From Opitutia bacterium Tous-C10FEB (GTDB taxonomy: Bacteria; Verrucomicrobiota; Verrucomicrobiia; Opitutales; Opitutaceae): a stretch of DNA of 34,745 nucleotides. Positions 1-12,530 of this stretch are shown one piece after another. The position numbers and the translations under genes are program-made. The stretch spans positions 1-34,745 of the forward strand of contig NEUY01000008.1 in the NCBI GenBank assembly GCA_002304425.1, in the 5' to 3' direction. Every line of letters begins with the position of its first letter. The stretch's first letter is position 1. The notes beneath the pieces were generated by a model. That model was not told the origin of the DNA, ran no database searches, and was given only the letters and a program-made list of their open reading frames with translations.

Positions 1-107
1 GGGGGCGGGGTTAATTGAAAGAAAATAAAAAAATCCCACGATGAGTCGGCACGAAATGCGTTGCCGTTTGATGGTATTTGCTGGGAAATTTGACCCATAA
101 TTAAGCC

Positions 108-3100
108 ATGGTTCCCGCCGCCCCTCTCAATAAAGAACAGAAGCGCCACTTGCTGCTGACGATGCTGGAAAGCCGTCACGGCGACCTGCGTGAGGAGAGC
201 TTGAATCGGCAAGGGAAGGGGCATTTTCACGTTTCCGGTCGTGGCCACGAGGCACTGGCGGCCATCGGCGCGCAGTTACGGGAAGGGGACTTCATTCTAC
301 CTTACTACCGCGACCGAGGGCTGTGTTCGGGGCGCGGCTTGACGCTGCGTCACATGGCGCTCGAATATTTTGCCAAGCGCGAGTCGGCGTCCCGCGGCCG
401 CATGATGCCTTCGCATTTTTCGTCGCGCGAGTTGAACATCGTGAGTGTGCCCACGCCCCTCGGCGCGCAGTTGCTGCCGGCTTGTGGGATCGCGTGGGGC
501 CTCCAGTTGGATGGCACCGATGGAGTCGTCGTCACGACGATTGGCGACGCGGCGACGCGGCAGGGAGATTTTTTTGAAGCGATCAGTTTTGCCGCCGAGC
601 GGCGGCTGCCAATTTTATTTATCGTAGAAGATAATGGGTACGGCATCTCCACGCCTACGCGAAAAACCAATCCCCTGGTGTTGGGGGTTTTGGATCGCGC
701 ACAGTGGGCCGAGCTTGATGGAGCTGACACGGTCGCCGTGCATGCGGCAGGGCAGGCGGCTTTGGCTAAGTTGCGCGCGGGCGAAGGCCCGGTGCTCCTG
801 TGGGCCAAAATGGAGCGGCTCGCCAGTCATACGAGTTCAGATGATCACACGCTCTACCGCTCGAAGGAAGATATCGCGGCCATGGAAGCAGCCGATCCCG
901 TGCGGGTGTTGAAAGATCGCATGCTCGCTGCCGGAGAAATTACCGTCGCGGAATTTGCGCAAATGGAGGCGGCCGCGAAAGAGTTGGTGCGCCGCGAATA
1001 CGCTGCGGCTGAGCAGGCAGAAAATCCGCATGCGGCGGAACTCCTGACGGATATTACGGGGCCCGCGCCCCAATTAACTGAAGAACTGTTTCGGCCGGGC
1101 AAATATCGCATGGGTGATTTAATTAACCGGACCCTGCGCGCCGGACTCACGGCCGAGCCCAAGCGCATGATTTTTGGGCAGGACGTCGAGGATCCGAAGG
1201 GCGGAGTGTTTCGGCTCACGCAAAAACTATCCACTGATTTCCCCGCGCAGGTCTTTAATTCACCTTTAGCTGAGTCGACGATTATTGGCGTCGCCGGAGG
1301 GTTGGCGCTTTACGGCCGTCGGCCGGTGTTTGAGTTGCAGTTTATTGATTTTATTTATCCCGGCTTCAATCAGCTGGTATCGAATTTGGCTAACCTGCGT
1401 TGGCGTTCCCATGCGGCCTGGAAAACACCGATCGTGTTGTACGCGCCCTATGGCGCTTATTTGCCCGGCGGTGGTCTGTGGCATTCGCAGGCCAACGAAG
1501 CGGTGTTCGCCCATTTTCCCGGAATCAATATCGTCATTCCCTCCACGCCTGAGGATGCCGCTGGTCTGTTGTGGACGGCGATGCAGGGCGAAGACATTAC
1601 GCTATTCTTGGCTCCGAAGCATATGCTTTGGGCCGAAAAAGAAACGGGGGAGCCGGTGGTGCCCATCCCGCTGGGTTTGGCGCGCCGTTGTTTAGAGGGT
1701 AACGACCTCACCTTGGTCGCGTGGGGTAATACGATGGAGAAGGCGCACGAGGCGATCGCGGCATTGAAAGGCGCCGTCGGCGTTGATCTCATCGATCTTC
1801 GCTCGATTGCGCCGTGGGATCACGCGACGATCGAGGCCTCGGTGCGGAAAACGGGCCGATTGATCGTAGTCCAAGAGGACGGCGAAGCTTGCTCCGTCGG
1901 CCAAATGATTATCACCCACATCTTGGGCCAAGCTGATCTCTGGGCCGGGCTTAAAGCACCGCCTCTTTTAGTCGCGAAGCCTAACGTGATGATCGGCTAT
2001 AATCCGATTTATGAATATGCTGCGCTGCCTGATGCCGCCCGGATTGTCGCGGCGATCGAGCGCACCGTCGGCTTGGATCTCACCCGCGGTCAGGCCTTGC
2101 CCGCACCAGCGACCGAGGGGAACCAGCTCGCGGCGAACCCAGCCGCTCAAGCCCATGGCCCGCAAAATACCGTCATTGCTGGGACTAATGATATTATTGT
2201 CCGCGTGCCCATTATGGGTGAGGGGCTGCGCTCCGCTCGGGTCGTGAGCCTCGCTAAGCAGCCGGGGGATGGCGTGCAGCACGATGATATCTTGTGTGAA
2301 GTGGAGACGGATAAAGCCGTGTACCCCATCGAGGCGTCTTTTACTGGTCGGCTCAAAAGCTGGCAAATCAAGGTCGATGATACCGTTCTGATTGGCCAAG
2401 CGATCGCGCTGGTCACCGGAGACGCGGCCAGCGTCGCCGCCTTGCCAGTCGAAGCTGGCGTCGAGTCGCCCGCGGTGGCGAGCTCGCGGGTGCCAATCTC
2501 TCCGTTAGTCACCAGCGGCCCGGCCGTTGCGCCCATCGGGCGGCGGGCGGTTGCCGTGGCTGCAGTTATTTCTACCCCCCCTCCATCCATGACAGGAAAT
2601 CTTCGCCCGCCAGCTCTTAATCCCGCCATCACTAAGCGTCTGCAATCGGTGGTCGCGACGAATATGTTGATGGATGTCCGCTGGGCCGGTCTGCGGCGCG
2701 CGCGGGAAATTGCTAAGCAAAAAGAGGGCGCGGCCGCCCCTTCGCCTTCGGTGATGATGGCTTGGGGGCTGACGCGCGCCCAGGAAAAGCACGCGGCGTT
2801 TCGTTGTCTGGTCGATAAAGAAGGCGCGATTCATGAGAGCCGCGATTTCGATGTTGGCGTCGCGGTGGCGTTGCCCGGCGATCGGCTGGCGACCGCTTCC
2901 ATTGCCCGGGCCAATTTACTTTCCTGGGCCGATTTCCAAGTGGCCTATCAACGGGCGCTCGAGGAAACGCGCGGCGGTAAACTCATCGAGGTGCAAGCGC
3001 CGCTGAATATTACTAGTCTCGGGGCTTTTGGGATCGAGAGTGCGACCCCGATCGTCGTCCCGCCCTCAATGGCCACGGTCTTCATCGGCGCGGCCCACGA

Positions 3101-3251
3101 GCGCCTGATCAACGACGAAGGGGTGATTCACCCCGCCGAGGTCATTACCCTATCGCTGACATTCGACCATCGCGTGGTTAACGGCGCGGGGGCTGCTGCC
3201 TTCATGCAGGAAGTTAAAAGCCAATTAGAAAATTTTCAGTTACCAAGTTGA
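108..3251 (+). CDS. Fused 2-oxoacid dehydrogenase: E1alpha + E1beta + lipoyl domain + E2 acyltransferase in one 1047-aa polypeptide
   Basis: E1alpha ThDP motif region GDAATRQGDFFEA...EDNGYGISTPT; E1beta region MIFGQDVEDPKGGVFRLTQKL...FIYPGFNQLVSNLANLRWRS; lipoyl motif EVETDKAVYPIEA; E2 C-terminal motif FDHRVVNGAGAAAFMQEV. Confidence 0.93.
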   Translation: MVPAAPLNKEQKRHLLLTMLESRHGDLREESLNRQGKGHFHVSGRGHEALAAIGAQLREGDFILPYYRDRGLCSGRGLTLRHMALEYFAKRESASRGRMMPSHFSSRELNIVSVPTPLGAQLLPACGIAWGLQLDGTDGVVVTTIGDAATRQGDFFEAISFAAERRLPILFIVEDNGYGISTPTRKTNPLVLGVLDRAQWAELDGADTVAVHAAGQAALAKLRAGEGPVLLWAKMERLASHTSSDDHTLYRSKEDIAAMEAADPVRVLKDRMLAAGEITVAEFAQMEAAAKELVRREYAAAEQAENPHAAELLTDITGPAPQLTEELFRPGKYRMGDLINRTLRAGLTAEPKRMIFGQDVEDPKGGVFRLTQKLSTDFPAQVFNSPLAESTIIGVAGGLALYGRRPVFELQFIDFIYPGFNQLVSNLANLRWRSHAAWKTPIVLYAPYGAYLPGGGLWHSQANEAVFAHFPGINIVIPSTPEDAAGLLWTAMQGEDITLFLAPKHMLWAEKETGEPVVPIPLGLARRCLEGNDLTLVAWGNTMEKAHEAIAALKGAVGVDLIDLRSIAPWDHATIEASVRKTGRLIVVQEDGEACSVGQMIITHILGQADLWAGLKAPPLLVAKPNVMIGYNPIYEYAALPDAARIVAAIERTVGLDLTRGQALPAPATEGNQLAANPAAQAHGPQNTVIAGTNDIIVRVPIMGEGLRSARVVSLAKQPGDGVQHDDILCEVETDKAVYPIEASFTGRLKSWQIKVDDTVLIGQAIALVTGDAASVAALPVEAGVESPAVASSRVPISPLVTSGPAVAPIGRRAVAVAAVISTPPPSMTGNLRPPALNPAITKRLQSVVATNMLMDVRWAGLRRAREIAKQKEGAAAPSPSVMMAWGLTRAQEKHAAFRCLVDKEGAIHESRDFDVGVAVALPGDRLATASIARANLLSWADFQVAYQRALEETRGGKLIEVQAPLNITSLGAFGIESATPIVVPPSMATVFIGAAHERLINDEGVIHPAEVITLSLTFDHRVVNGAGAAAFMQEVKSQLENFQLPS

Positions 3252-3351
3252 TCCTGTGGCGGGTGCGCGCCCGCTGATTCTGTGGGCTCGCCTTCAGCGC
3301 GAGCGTTATTGATTTTTAAGCCACCTCTCCACCCTTCCACTCCTCCCACTC

Positions 3352-4458
3352 ATGGCTCATCTCACCCGCCGCCATTTTCTTGGCAATGTTTCAACCCTCG
3401 CTGCCTTGACGTTGGCCCCGCGCCTGAGTTGGGGCGCTGATCGCCCGCCGATCGGGCGCAAGCTCGGCGTGGCCTTGGTTGGTTTAGGTGGCTATAGCCG
3501 CGGACAACTGGGGCCGGCTCTGCGCGAAACCAAATATTGCCAGCTCGCAGGCGTCGTGACCAGTGACCACGCCAAGGGGTTAAAATGGGCCCAAGATTAC
3601 GGTTTCCCAGCGACTAATATTTATAATTACAACACGATGGCTCAGCTCGCGAATAATCCCGCGATTGATATTGTTTATGTGGTTACGCCGAACGGCCTGC
3701 ATGCGGAGCATTGCATCGCCGCCGCTAAAGCGGGCAAGCACGTCATTTGCGAAAAACCCATGGCGAACACGGTCGCCGAATGTGATGCGATTATCGCCGC
3801 CTGTCGCGCCGCGGGCGTGCAACTGACGATCGGCTATCGGTTGTTTTTTGATCCTCACCATGCGGAGTTACGGCGGTTGGCCCGGGACGAAGATTTCGGC
3901 CCTTTCAACCAGATGTCAGGTGAGCGTGGCTTTGTAATGTCCGCCTGGCGGTGGCGGGCCGATCGGGTGTTAGCCGGTGGTGGCCCGCTCATGGATTTGG
4001 GCGTCTACCTCATACAAGGCGCCTGCATGGCCAAAAACGAGGCGAAGCCGGTGGCCGTAACCGCGCAGGAATTGCCGAAAACGCGCCCCGATATTTCTCG
4101 CGATACGGAGGAGGCGCTGCGTTGGACTATGGAATTTGCCGACGGGGCGCAGGCAAATTTAATGACGAGTTACCAACAGAAGGCCGATCGCTTTCGGGCC
4201 GACGGGGCGCGGGGCTGGATTCATTTTAAGGAACATGCCTTTGCTTATCGCGGCATGGCCGTGGAAACCAGTCGCGGCCCACTCAAATTTACGCCGCCTA
4301 ATCAACAAGCGCTGCAGATGGACGCCTTCGCGCAAAGTGTGCTCACCGGCGCTCCTTCGCCGGCGCCAGGGGAAATGGGCCGCCGCGACCTCACAATTAT
4401 TGAAGCAATTTATGTCTCCATGGCCGCCGGCGGTCAGCGGGTGTTAGTAAAAGCTTAA
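3352..4458 (+). CDS. Gfo/Idh/MocA-family oxidoreductase with Tat-like signal (glucose-fructose oxidoreductase-like)
   Basis: N-terminal TRRHFLGNVSTLAALTLAPRLSWGA twin-arginine signal; VALVGLGGYSRG Rossmann motif; CEKPMANT motif typical of the family. Confidence 0.9.
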   Translation: MAHLTRRHFLGNVSTLAALTLAPRLSWGADRPPIGRKLGVALVGLGGYSRGQLGPALRETKYCQLAGVVTSDHAKGLKWAQDYGFPATNIYNYNTMAQLANNPAIDIVYVVTPNGLHAEHCIAAAKAGKHVICEKPMANTVAECDAIIAACRAAGVQLTIGYRLFFDPHHAELRRLARDEDFGPFNQMSGERGFVMSAWRWRADRVLAGGGPLMDLGVYLIQGACMAKNEAKPVAVTAQELPKTRPDISRDTEEALRWTMEFADGAQANLMTSYQQKADRFRADGARGWIHFKEHAFAYRGMAVETSRGPLKFTPPNQQALQMDAFAQSVLTGAPSPAPGEMGRRDLTIIEAIYVSMAAGGQRVLVKA

Positions 4459-4582
4459 ACGCCGCGCTGCCTTAAGCGGCCGCGATGGGCAGGACAACGT
4501 GAACCGTCGTGCCTTGGGCATCGTGGCGCCGGGTCGTCGGGCAAATTGGAGGCGGACTATCTTTCGCGGTGGGGCGTTCCCC

Positions 4583-5980
4583 TTAAAATTCCGCGGTGCC
4601 GGGCGTGCGCGCAAAGGGAATAACATCACGGATGTTAGCGACCCCCGTGATAAACATCAGCATGCGTTCGAACCCGAGGCCAAAGCCGGCATGGGGAACG
4701 GTGCCGTAGCGCCGTAGATCGAGATACCACCAATAATTTTTCTCCTCGAGGTGATGCAGCATCATGCCCGCTCGAAGTTGCTCGAGGCGCTCTTCGCGCT
4801 GACTGCCGCCGATAATTTCGCCAATCCCGGGAACCAGCAAATCCATGGCGGCCACGGTTTCGCGGCCGGCGGCGCAGCCTTCATTTTGGCGCATATAAAA
4901 TGCCTTAATGGCGCGCGGATAATTATAGACCGTCACTGGACACTTGAAATGTTCCTCCGTGAGATAGCGTTCGTGCTCCGATTGGAGGTTGTCACCCCAA
5001 GCCACCGGATGCTCCCAAGTTTTCCCGCTATTATTTAAAATTTCTACCGCCGCCGTGTAGCTGCAGCGTTGAAAGGGTCGCTCGAGGACAAAATTCAGGC
5101 GCGTGAGCAACTCGGGATCGACGAATTTGCTAAAAAATTCGAGATCCCCGGCGCAATGCTGGGTGGCGTCACGAATGAGATATTTCACAAATTCTTCGGC
5201 GAGGTCCATGTTGCCGGCCAGATCGCAGAAGGCGACTTCGGGTTCGATCATCCAAAACTCAGAAGCGTGGCGGGAGGTGTGGGAATTTTCGGCACGGAAA
5301 GTGGGCCCAAAAGTATAGACGTTGGAAAGCGCCGTGGCGAAAATTTCGGCCTCGAGCTGTCCGGAAACGGTCAGGAAGGTTTTTTTGCCAAAAAAATCCT
5401 GCCGATGGTCAATTTCGCCCTGCTCATTTTTAGGTGGCTGGGCGAGGTCGAGGGTGGTGACGCGAAACATATCCCCCGCACCCTCGGCGTCACTGGCGGT
5501 AATAATGGGCGTGTGGACGTAGCAAAACTCTTTGGCCTGAAAGAATTGGTGCACGGCATAGGCTAAGCGACTGCGCACGCGAAAAACCGCGCCGAAGAGA
5601 TTGGAGCGTGGCCGCAAGTGGGCGATTTCGCGGAGAAATTCCAGCGTGTGCCCTTTCTTTTGGAGCGGGTAAGTCGCATCAGCTTCGCCGAGCACGGTGA
5701 ATTTTTCTGCAACCACTTCCCATTTTTGGCCGCCCCCTTTGGATGCGACCAATTTGCCGTGGACTTCAACTGACGCCCCGGTGCCGGCGCGGGCGACCTG
5801 CGCGTAGTCGGGCAAGGTGGCATCGATGATGATCTGGAGACCCTTCAGGCAGGAGCCATCATTAAGCTCAATGAAAGAGAAGGCTTTGGCATCGCGGCGG
5901 GTTCGCACCCAACCCTGCAAGAAGATAGTATCGGCGGGTGCGGTGGCATTCAGGGCGGCTTTGACGAGGGTGCGGGACAT
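4583..5980 (-). CDS. asnS: Asparaginyl-tRNA synthetase
   Basis: Class II aaRS: OB-fold [21 protein letters not shown], motif 2 [21 protein letters not shown], motif 3 [28 protein letters not shown]. Confidence 0.95.
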   Translation of the reverse strand: MSRTLVKAALNATAPADTIFLQGWVRTRRDAKAFSFIELNDGSCLKGLQIIIDATLPDYAQVARAGTGASVEVHGKLVASKGGGQKWEVVAEKFTVLGEADATYPLQKKGHTLEFLREIAHLRPRSNLFGAVFRVRSRLAYAVHQFFQAKEFCYVHTPIITASDAEGAGDMFRVTTLDLAQPPKNEQGEIDHRQDFFGKKTFLTVSGQLEAEIFATALSNVYTFGPTFRAENSHTSRHASEFWMIEPEVAFCDLAGNMDLAEEFVKYLIRDATQHCAGDLEFFSKFVDPELLTRLNFVLERPFQRCSYTAAVEILNNSGKTWEHPVAWGDNLQSEHERYLTEEHFKCPVTVYNYPRAIKAFYMRQNEGCAAGRETVAAMDLLVPGIGEIIGGSQREERLEQLRAGMMLHHLEEKNYWWYLDLRRYGTVPHAGFGLGFERMLMFITGVANIRDVIPFARTPGTAEF

Positions 5981-6108
5981 GAGTTAATGTTTTCGGCAGA
6001 GAAACGAACCTAGGGGCCGGAGGCAAATGCAAGATTCAGCTCGGCGGCAACTGGCTCACGCGAGGCCCACGATCTTGAGTGCCGAGACCGGACCGCGCAT
6101 CCGTAAAT

Positions 6109-6182
<74 letters not shown>

Positions 6183-6667
6183 AATTTCTTCGGGGCAGCG
6201 TGTCCCTCGGCCACGGGCGTTCAAGCTTTTGTTCATGACTCAAGTGGGCTGGCCAAAAAATTACAGCCGATCCAGCCGTCGTGATAGCCCGGCGTTCATG
6301 CCGCCGCCTGCAGTGTTTCACGGGTTTTTTAAGCCCTGATTCCGTGGTATGCTGACCCCCAAGCAGCACTAAAGGCGCAGAGTCAAACCAAGCATTTCAA
6401 GCGGGAGGCCTACACAGTGACGCGGAGAATTTGAGCTTAAACCTGAGCCCTATTTCCCCTCCGTATTTCAAGGGGGTTTAGGTTTATTAGCGCGGCCCTC
6501 AGCTTGAGTTAAAGTTGGCCGACTTTGATCCGATGTCGTAACTTGCCCGTGATCAGTCAAAATGCCTGGCCGAGTCTATTTTGGGCCGCTTTAGCCGAAT
6601 TGCGCTGGGCCTGGCTGGGATGAAATTCGTTGCAGCTTCGCTTAAAATCTCCCTGCATCGACAACCT

Positions 6668-7807
6668 ATGGCAAATCCCTCAACAACAAAGCCCAAGTCC
6701 AGTGTTAAGGTTGCGCAAGAGATGGCCAAGTTAAAGGCCGCGGAGAAAAAAGCGAAAACCTACAAGCTCGATCTCCAAGAGCTCTCAATTTTTACCAGCC
6801 AGCTGGCGTCCCTATTGCAGGCGGGTCTCCCGCTCATCTCCTGCCTCGAAGCCTTGCAGGATCAAACCGAGGATCAAGTTTTTCGGATCGTGATTCGCGA
6901 TGTGCGCAATGACATCTCTACCGGCACTTCCTTTTCGGCCGCGGTAAAAAAATTCCCGAAAGCCTTTCCCAATCTCTTTATTTCGATGGTGGAGGCTGGT
7001 GAAGCTTCCGGCGGTCTGGCGGAAATTCTTGGCAAGGTGGCGGGCTATTTCGAATCGACGGTTAAATTAACCAAAAAAGTTAAATCCGCCATGACCTATC
7101 CCGTCGCGGTTATTGGGCTCGCGGTGGCGCTCGTTAATGTGTTGTTAATTTTTGTTATCCCAGTGTTCGCGGCCATGTTTGCTGATTTCGGAGCTAAGTT
7201 ACCGGCCCCGACGCAAATGCTCATCGATCTGAGTGACTTTATGAAAGCGTGGTGGTGGGCGGTGGGTGGAGCGGCTTACGGCGTATTCTTTTTCATGAGC
7301 AAGTATGTCGCGACCCCTAACGGTCGCCGCCAGAAAGATCATTTTCTTATCAATGCGCCGATCTTCGGTAATTTGGTCCACAAGATTGCCCTGTCGCGCT
7401 TCTGTCGCACTTACGCTACCCTGATGCGTTCGGGCGTGCCGATTCTGCGCACCCTAGAAATCGTCGCTTCAGCTAGCGGTAAGGTGCAAGTCGAAGACGC
7501 CTGCGTGGCCATCGCCAAACATGTCAGCCAAGGTGGCCAAGTCTCTGATGTCATGGCGGTGAATGCTTTTTTCCCCCCCATGATTAAGCACATGGTCAAG
7601 GCCGGCGAGACCACCGGCAATGTTGATGGTATGATGAACAAGGTCGCCGATTTTTACGACACGGAGTGCGATGCGATCGTTGGCGCGCTCACCTCCCTGA
7701 TCGAGCCGTTGCTCATTGTCTTCCTCGGCATCGTGGTCGGCGGCATAGTCATGGCGATGTTTCTGCCGATCTTCCAACTCGGGGCTGTGGCCGGCGGCTT
7801 GCAGTAA
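6668..7807 (+). CDS. pilC: Type II secretion / type IV pilus inner-membrane platform protein (GspF/PilC family)
   Basis: ORF 6581..7807; ATG at 6668 preferred. FTSQLASLLQAGLPLISCLEAL, SMVEAGEASGGLAEIL, RFCRTYATLMRSGVPILRTLEI, MVKAGETTGNVDGMM: two T2SSF repeats. Confidence 0.9.
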   Translation: MANPSTTKPKSSVKVAQEMAKLKAAEKKAKTYKLDLQELSIFTSQLASLLQAGLPLISCLEALQDQTEDQVFRIVIRDVRNDISTGTSFSAAVKKFPKAFPNLFISMVEAGEASGGLAEILGKVAGYFESTVKLTKKVKSAMTYPVAVIGLAVALVNVLLIFVIPVFAAMFADFGAKLPAPTQMLIDLSDFMKAWWWAVGGAAYGVFFFMSKYVATPNGRRQKDHFLINAPIFGNLVHKIALSRFCRTYATLMRSGVPILRTLEIVASASGKVQVEDACVAIAKHVSQGGQVSDVMAVNAFFPPMIKHMVKAGETTGNVDGMMNKVADFYDTECDAIVGALTSLIEPLLIVFLGIVVGGIVMAMFLPIFQLGAVAGGLQ

Positions 7808-7878
7808 CTGCAGGTCTATGCTGGAGTGATGGCGGCCCTACGCCGACCAGCGGTGGGCTATAACTAGCCCCTTTCTCT

Positions 7879-9126
7879 ATGGCTTCCCTTCTTATTGTCG
7901 ACGACCTCATCCCAATTCACGAGATGTTGGGCGCGGTGCTGCATCCGACCGGTCATCAAACGGCTTTTGCCACTGACGGGGAGAAGGCGCTAGCCACGTA
8001 CAAAGCGGGTCAATTTGACCTGGTGCTGGCCGATATCGACATGAAGCCGATGGACGGCATCACGCTGTTAAAAAAATTAAAGGCCTATGATCAGACCGCC
8101 GTGCTGATTATTATGACTGCCTACGCGAGCACTGAGAGTGCGATCCAAGCCCTGCAATATGGGGCGTTCGATTATCTGCAAAAACCATTTAAGGTGGATG
8201 AACTTCTCCAGGCTTTGCAGCGGGGGCTCATCTACCGGCAAGGGTTGCTTGCGCGAGCGGCCGTCGTCGAGGCCGCGCCCGGTGTGCTCGGGGCAGATTT
8301 TGAATCGCGGCTCGTGGGCGCGAGTCAGAAAAATAAACGGCTCATCGCCCAGTTGAAGAAATTAGCCGGTGCGCGCACCCCCATTCTGATTACCGGTGAA
8401 AAGGGGTGTGGCCACGAAATCGCGGCTGAGTTGCTCCACACCGCGACTAGCCCGCTCATCTCGATTGATTGCCAGCTCAGCTCGATGGCTAGTCTTCGCT
8501 CTGGCCTGCTCGGGGAAAATGGTCTGGGCGGTACCTGGGTGCAGCAAGCCAAGGGCGGCACGCTTTTTCTCCTGCACTTGCAGGCCTTGCCCCTGGAGGC
8601 TCAAGCCGAGCTTGTTTCTGTCATCCGCAACAATGCGCATAATTTTCACCTGCTCTGTGCCACGGAGGTAGATCTAGAAAAATTAGCGGAGGAGGGTCTC
8701 TTTAACGAAGAGCTTTTTTATCGGATCGCCGCCCTGTTGGTTCAGTTGCCCGCCTTGCGTGAGCGGGTGGAGGATATCCCTGCCTTGATCCAAGACGTAG
8801 CCAGCCAGACGACCAACCCACAATTTGATGCCCGGCAAGTGGAGTTTTCGGCGGAAGCTTTACAGATTTTAGCTAACTACGGCTGGCCAGGAAATCTCAC
8901 CGAATTCCGGCAGGTGATCGCGTCCCTGCTCACAACGACGGAAACCCGCGTGATCAGCGCGGCGCAATTGCCTTTGCGCATCCAGGAGCTGAAGCACTGG
9001 CCGACGCTCGCCGCTTACCTTGCCGACCACGAGAAACAGTACATCGCCCGCCTCCTTAACGCGAGCGGCGGTGACAAAGTGCGTGCCGCCGCCGCTCTCG
9101 CAATCGACGTCAGTCGCCTCCCTTGA
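7879..9126 (+). CDS. NtrC-like response regulator: receiver domain + degenerate sigma-54-type AAA+ domain + truncated Fis-type HTH
   Basis: Receiver LIVDD...LADIDMKPMDGI...MTAYAS...LQKPF; AAA+ remnants GEKGCGHE, GGTLFLLHLQALPLEAQAEL, LFYRIAALLVQLPALRERVEDI, YGWPGNLTEFRQVI; C-terminus RAAAALAIDVSRLP*. Confidence 0.88.
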   Translation: MASLLIVDDLIPIHEMLGAVLHPTGHQTAFATDGEKALATYKAGQFDLVLADIDMKPMDGITLLKKLKAYDQTAVLIIMTAYASTESAIQALQYGAFDYLQKPFKVDELLQALQRGLIYRQGLLARAAVVEAAPGVLGADFESRLVGASQKNKRLIAQLKKLAGARTPILITGEKGCGHEIAAELLHTATSPLISIDCQLSSMASLRSGLLGENGLGGTWVQQAKGGTLFLLHLQALPLEAQAELVSVIRNNAHNFHLLCATEVDLEKLAEEGLFNEELFYRIAALLVQLPALRERVEDIPALIQDVASQTTNPQFDARQVEFSAEALQILANYGWPGNLTEFRQVIASLLTTTETRVISAAQLPLRIQELKHWPTLAAYLADHEKQYIARLLNASGGDKVRAAAALAIDVSRLP

Positions 9127-9220
9127 GGTCTTACGGTCGGGCGTAGCCTTCAGCATGATCGTACCGGACTGGGGTTGAGGCCCTAGGCCCACCGGCGCTC
9201 TGCGCAAATTTTACGGGTAT

Positions 9221-9238
9221 GGGAATTTCTTAATTCCC
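9221..9238. other. Perfect 7-bp hairpin (GGGAATT-TCTT-AATTCCC) between the response regulator and carB
   Basis: Inverted repeat read directly; 48 nt upstream of the carB ATG; no long T-tract follows. Confidence 0.6.
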
Positions 9239-9285
9239 TCTTGCTCCGTCATAAGGGCAAAGCAAATCTCATAACGCTTACGCTC

Positions 9286-12522
<3,237 letters not shown>

Positions 12523-12530
12523 TCAGACTT

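Noticed and set aside
350-2834. Many ORFs opposite or out of frame inside the dehydrogenase gene (e.g. 350..808 -, 2147..2632 -)
   Set aside because: Low-complexity shadow ORFs of a GC-rich gene with no family resemblance.
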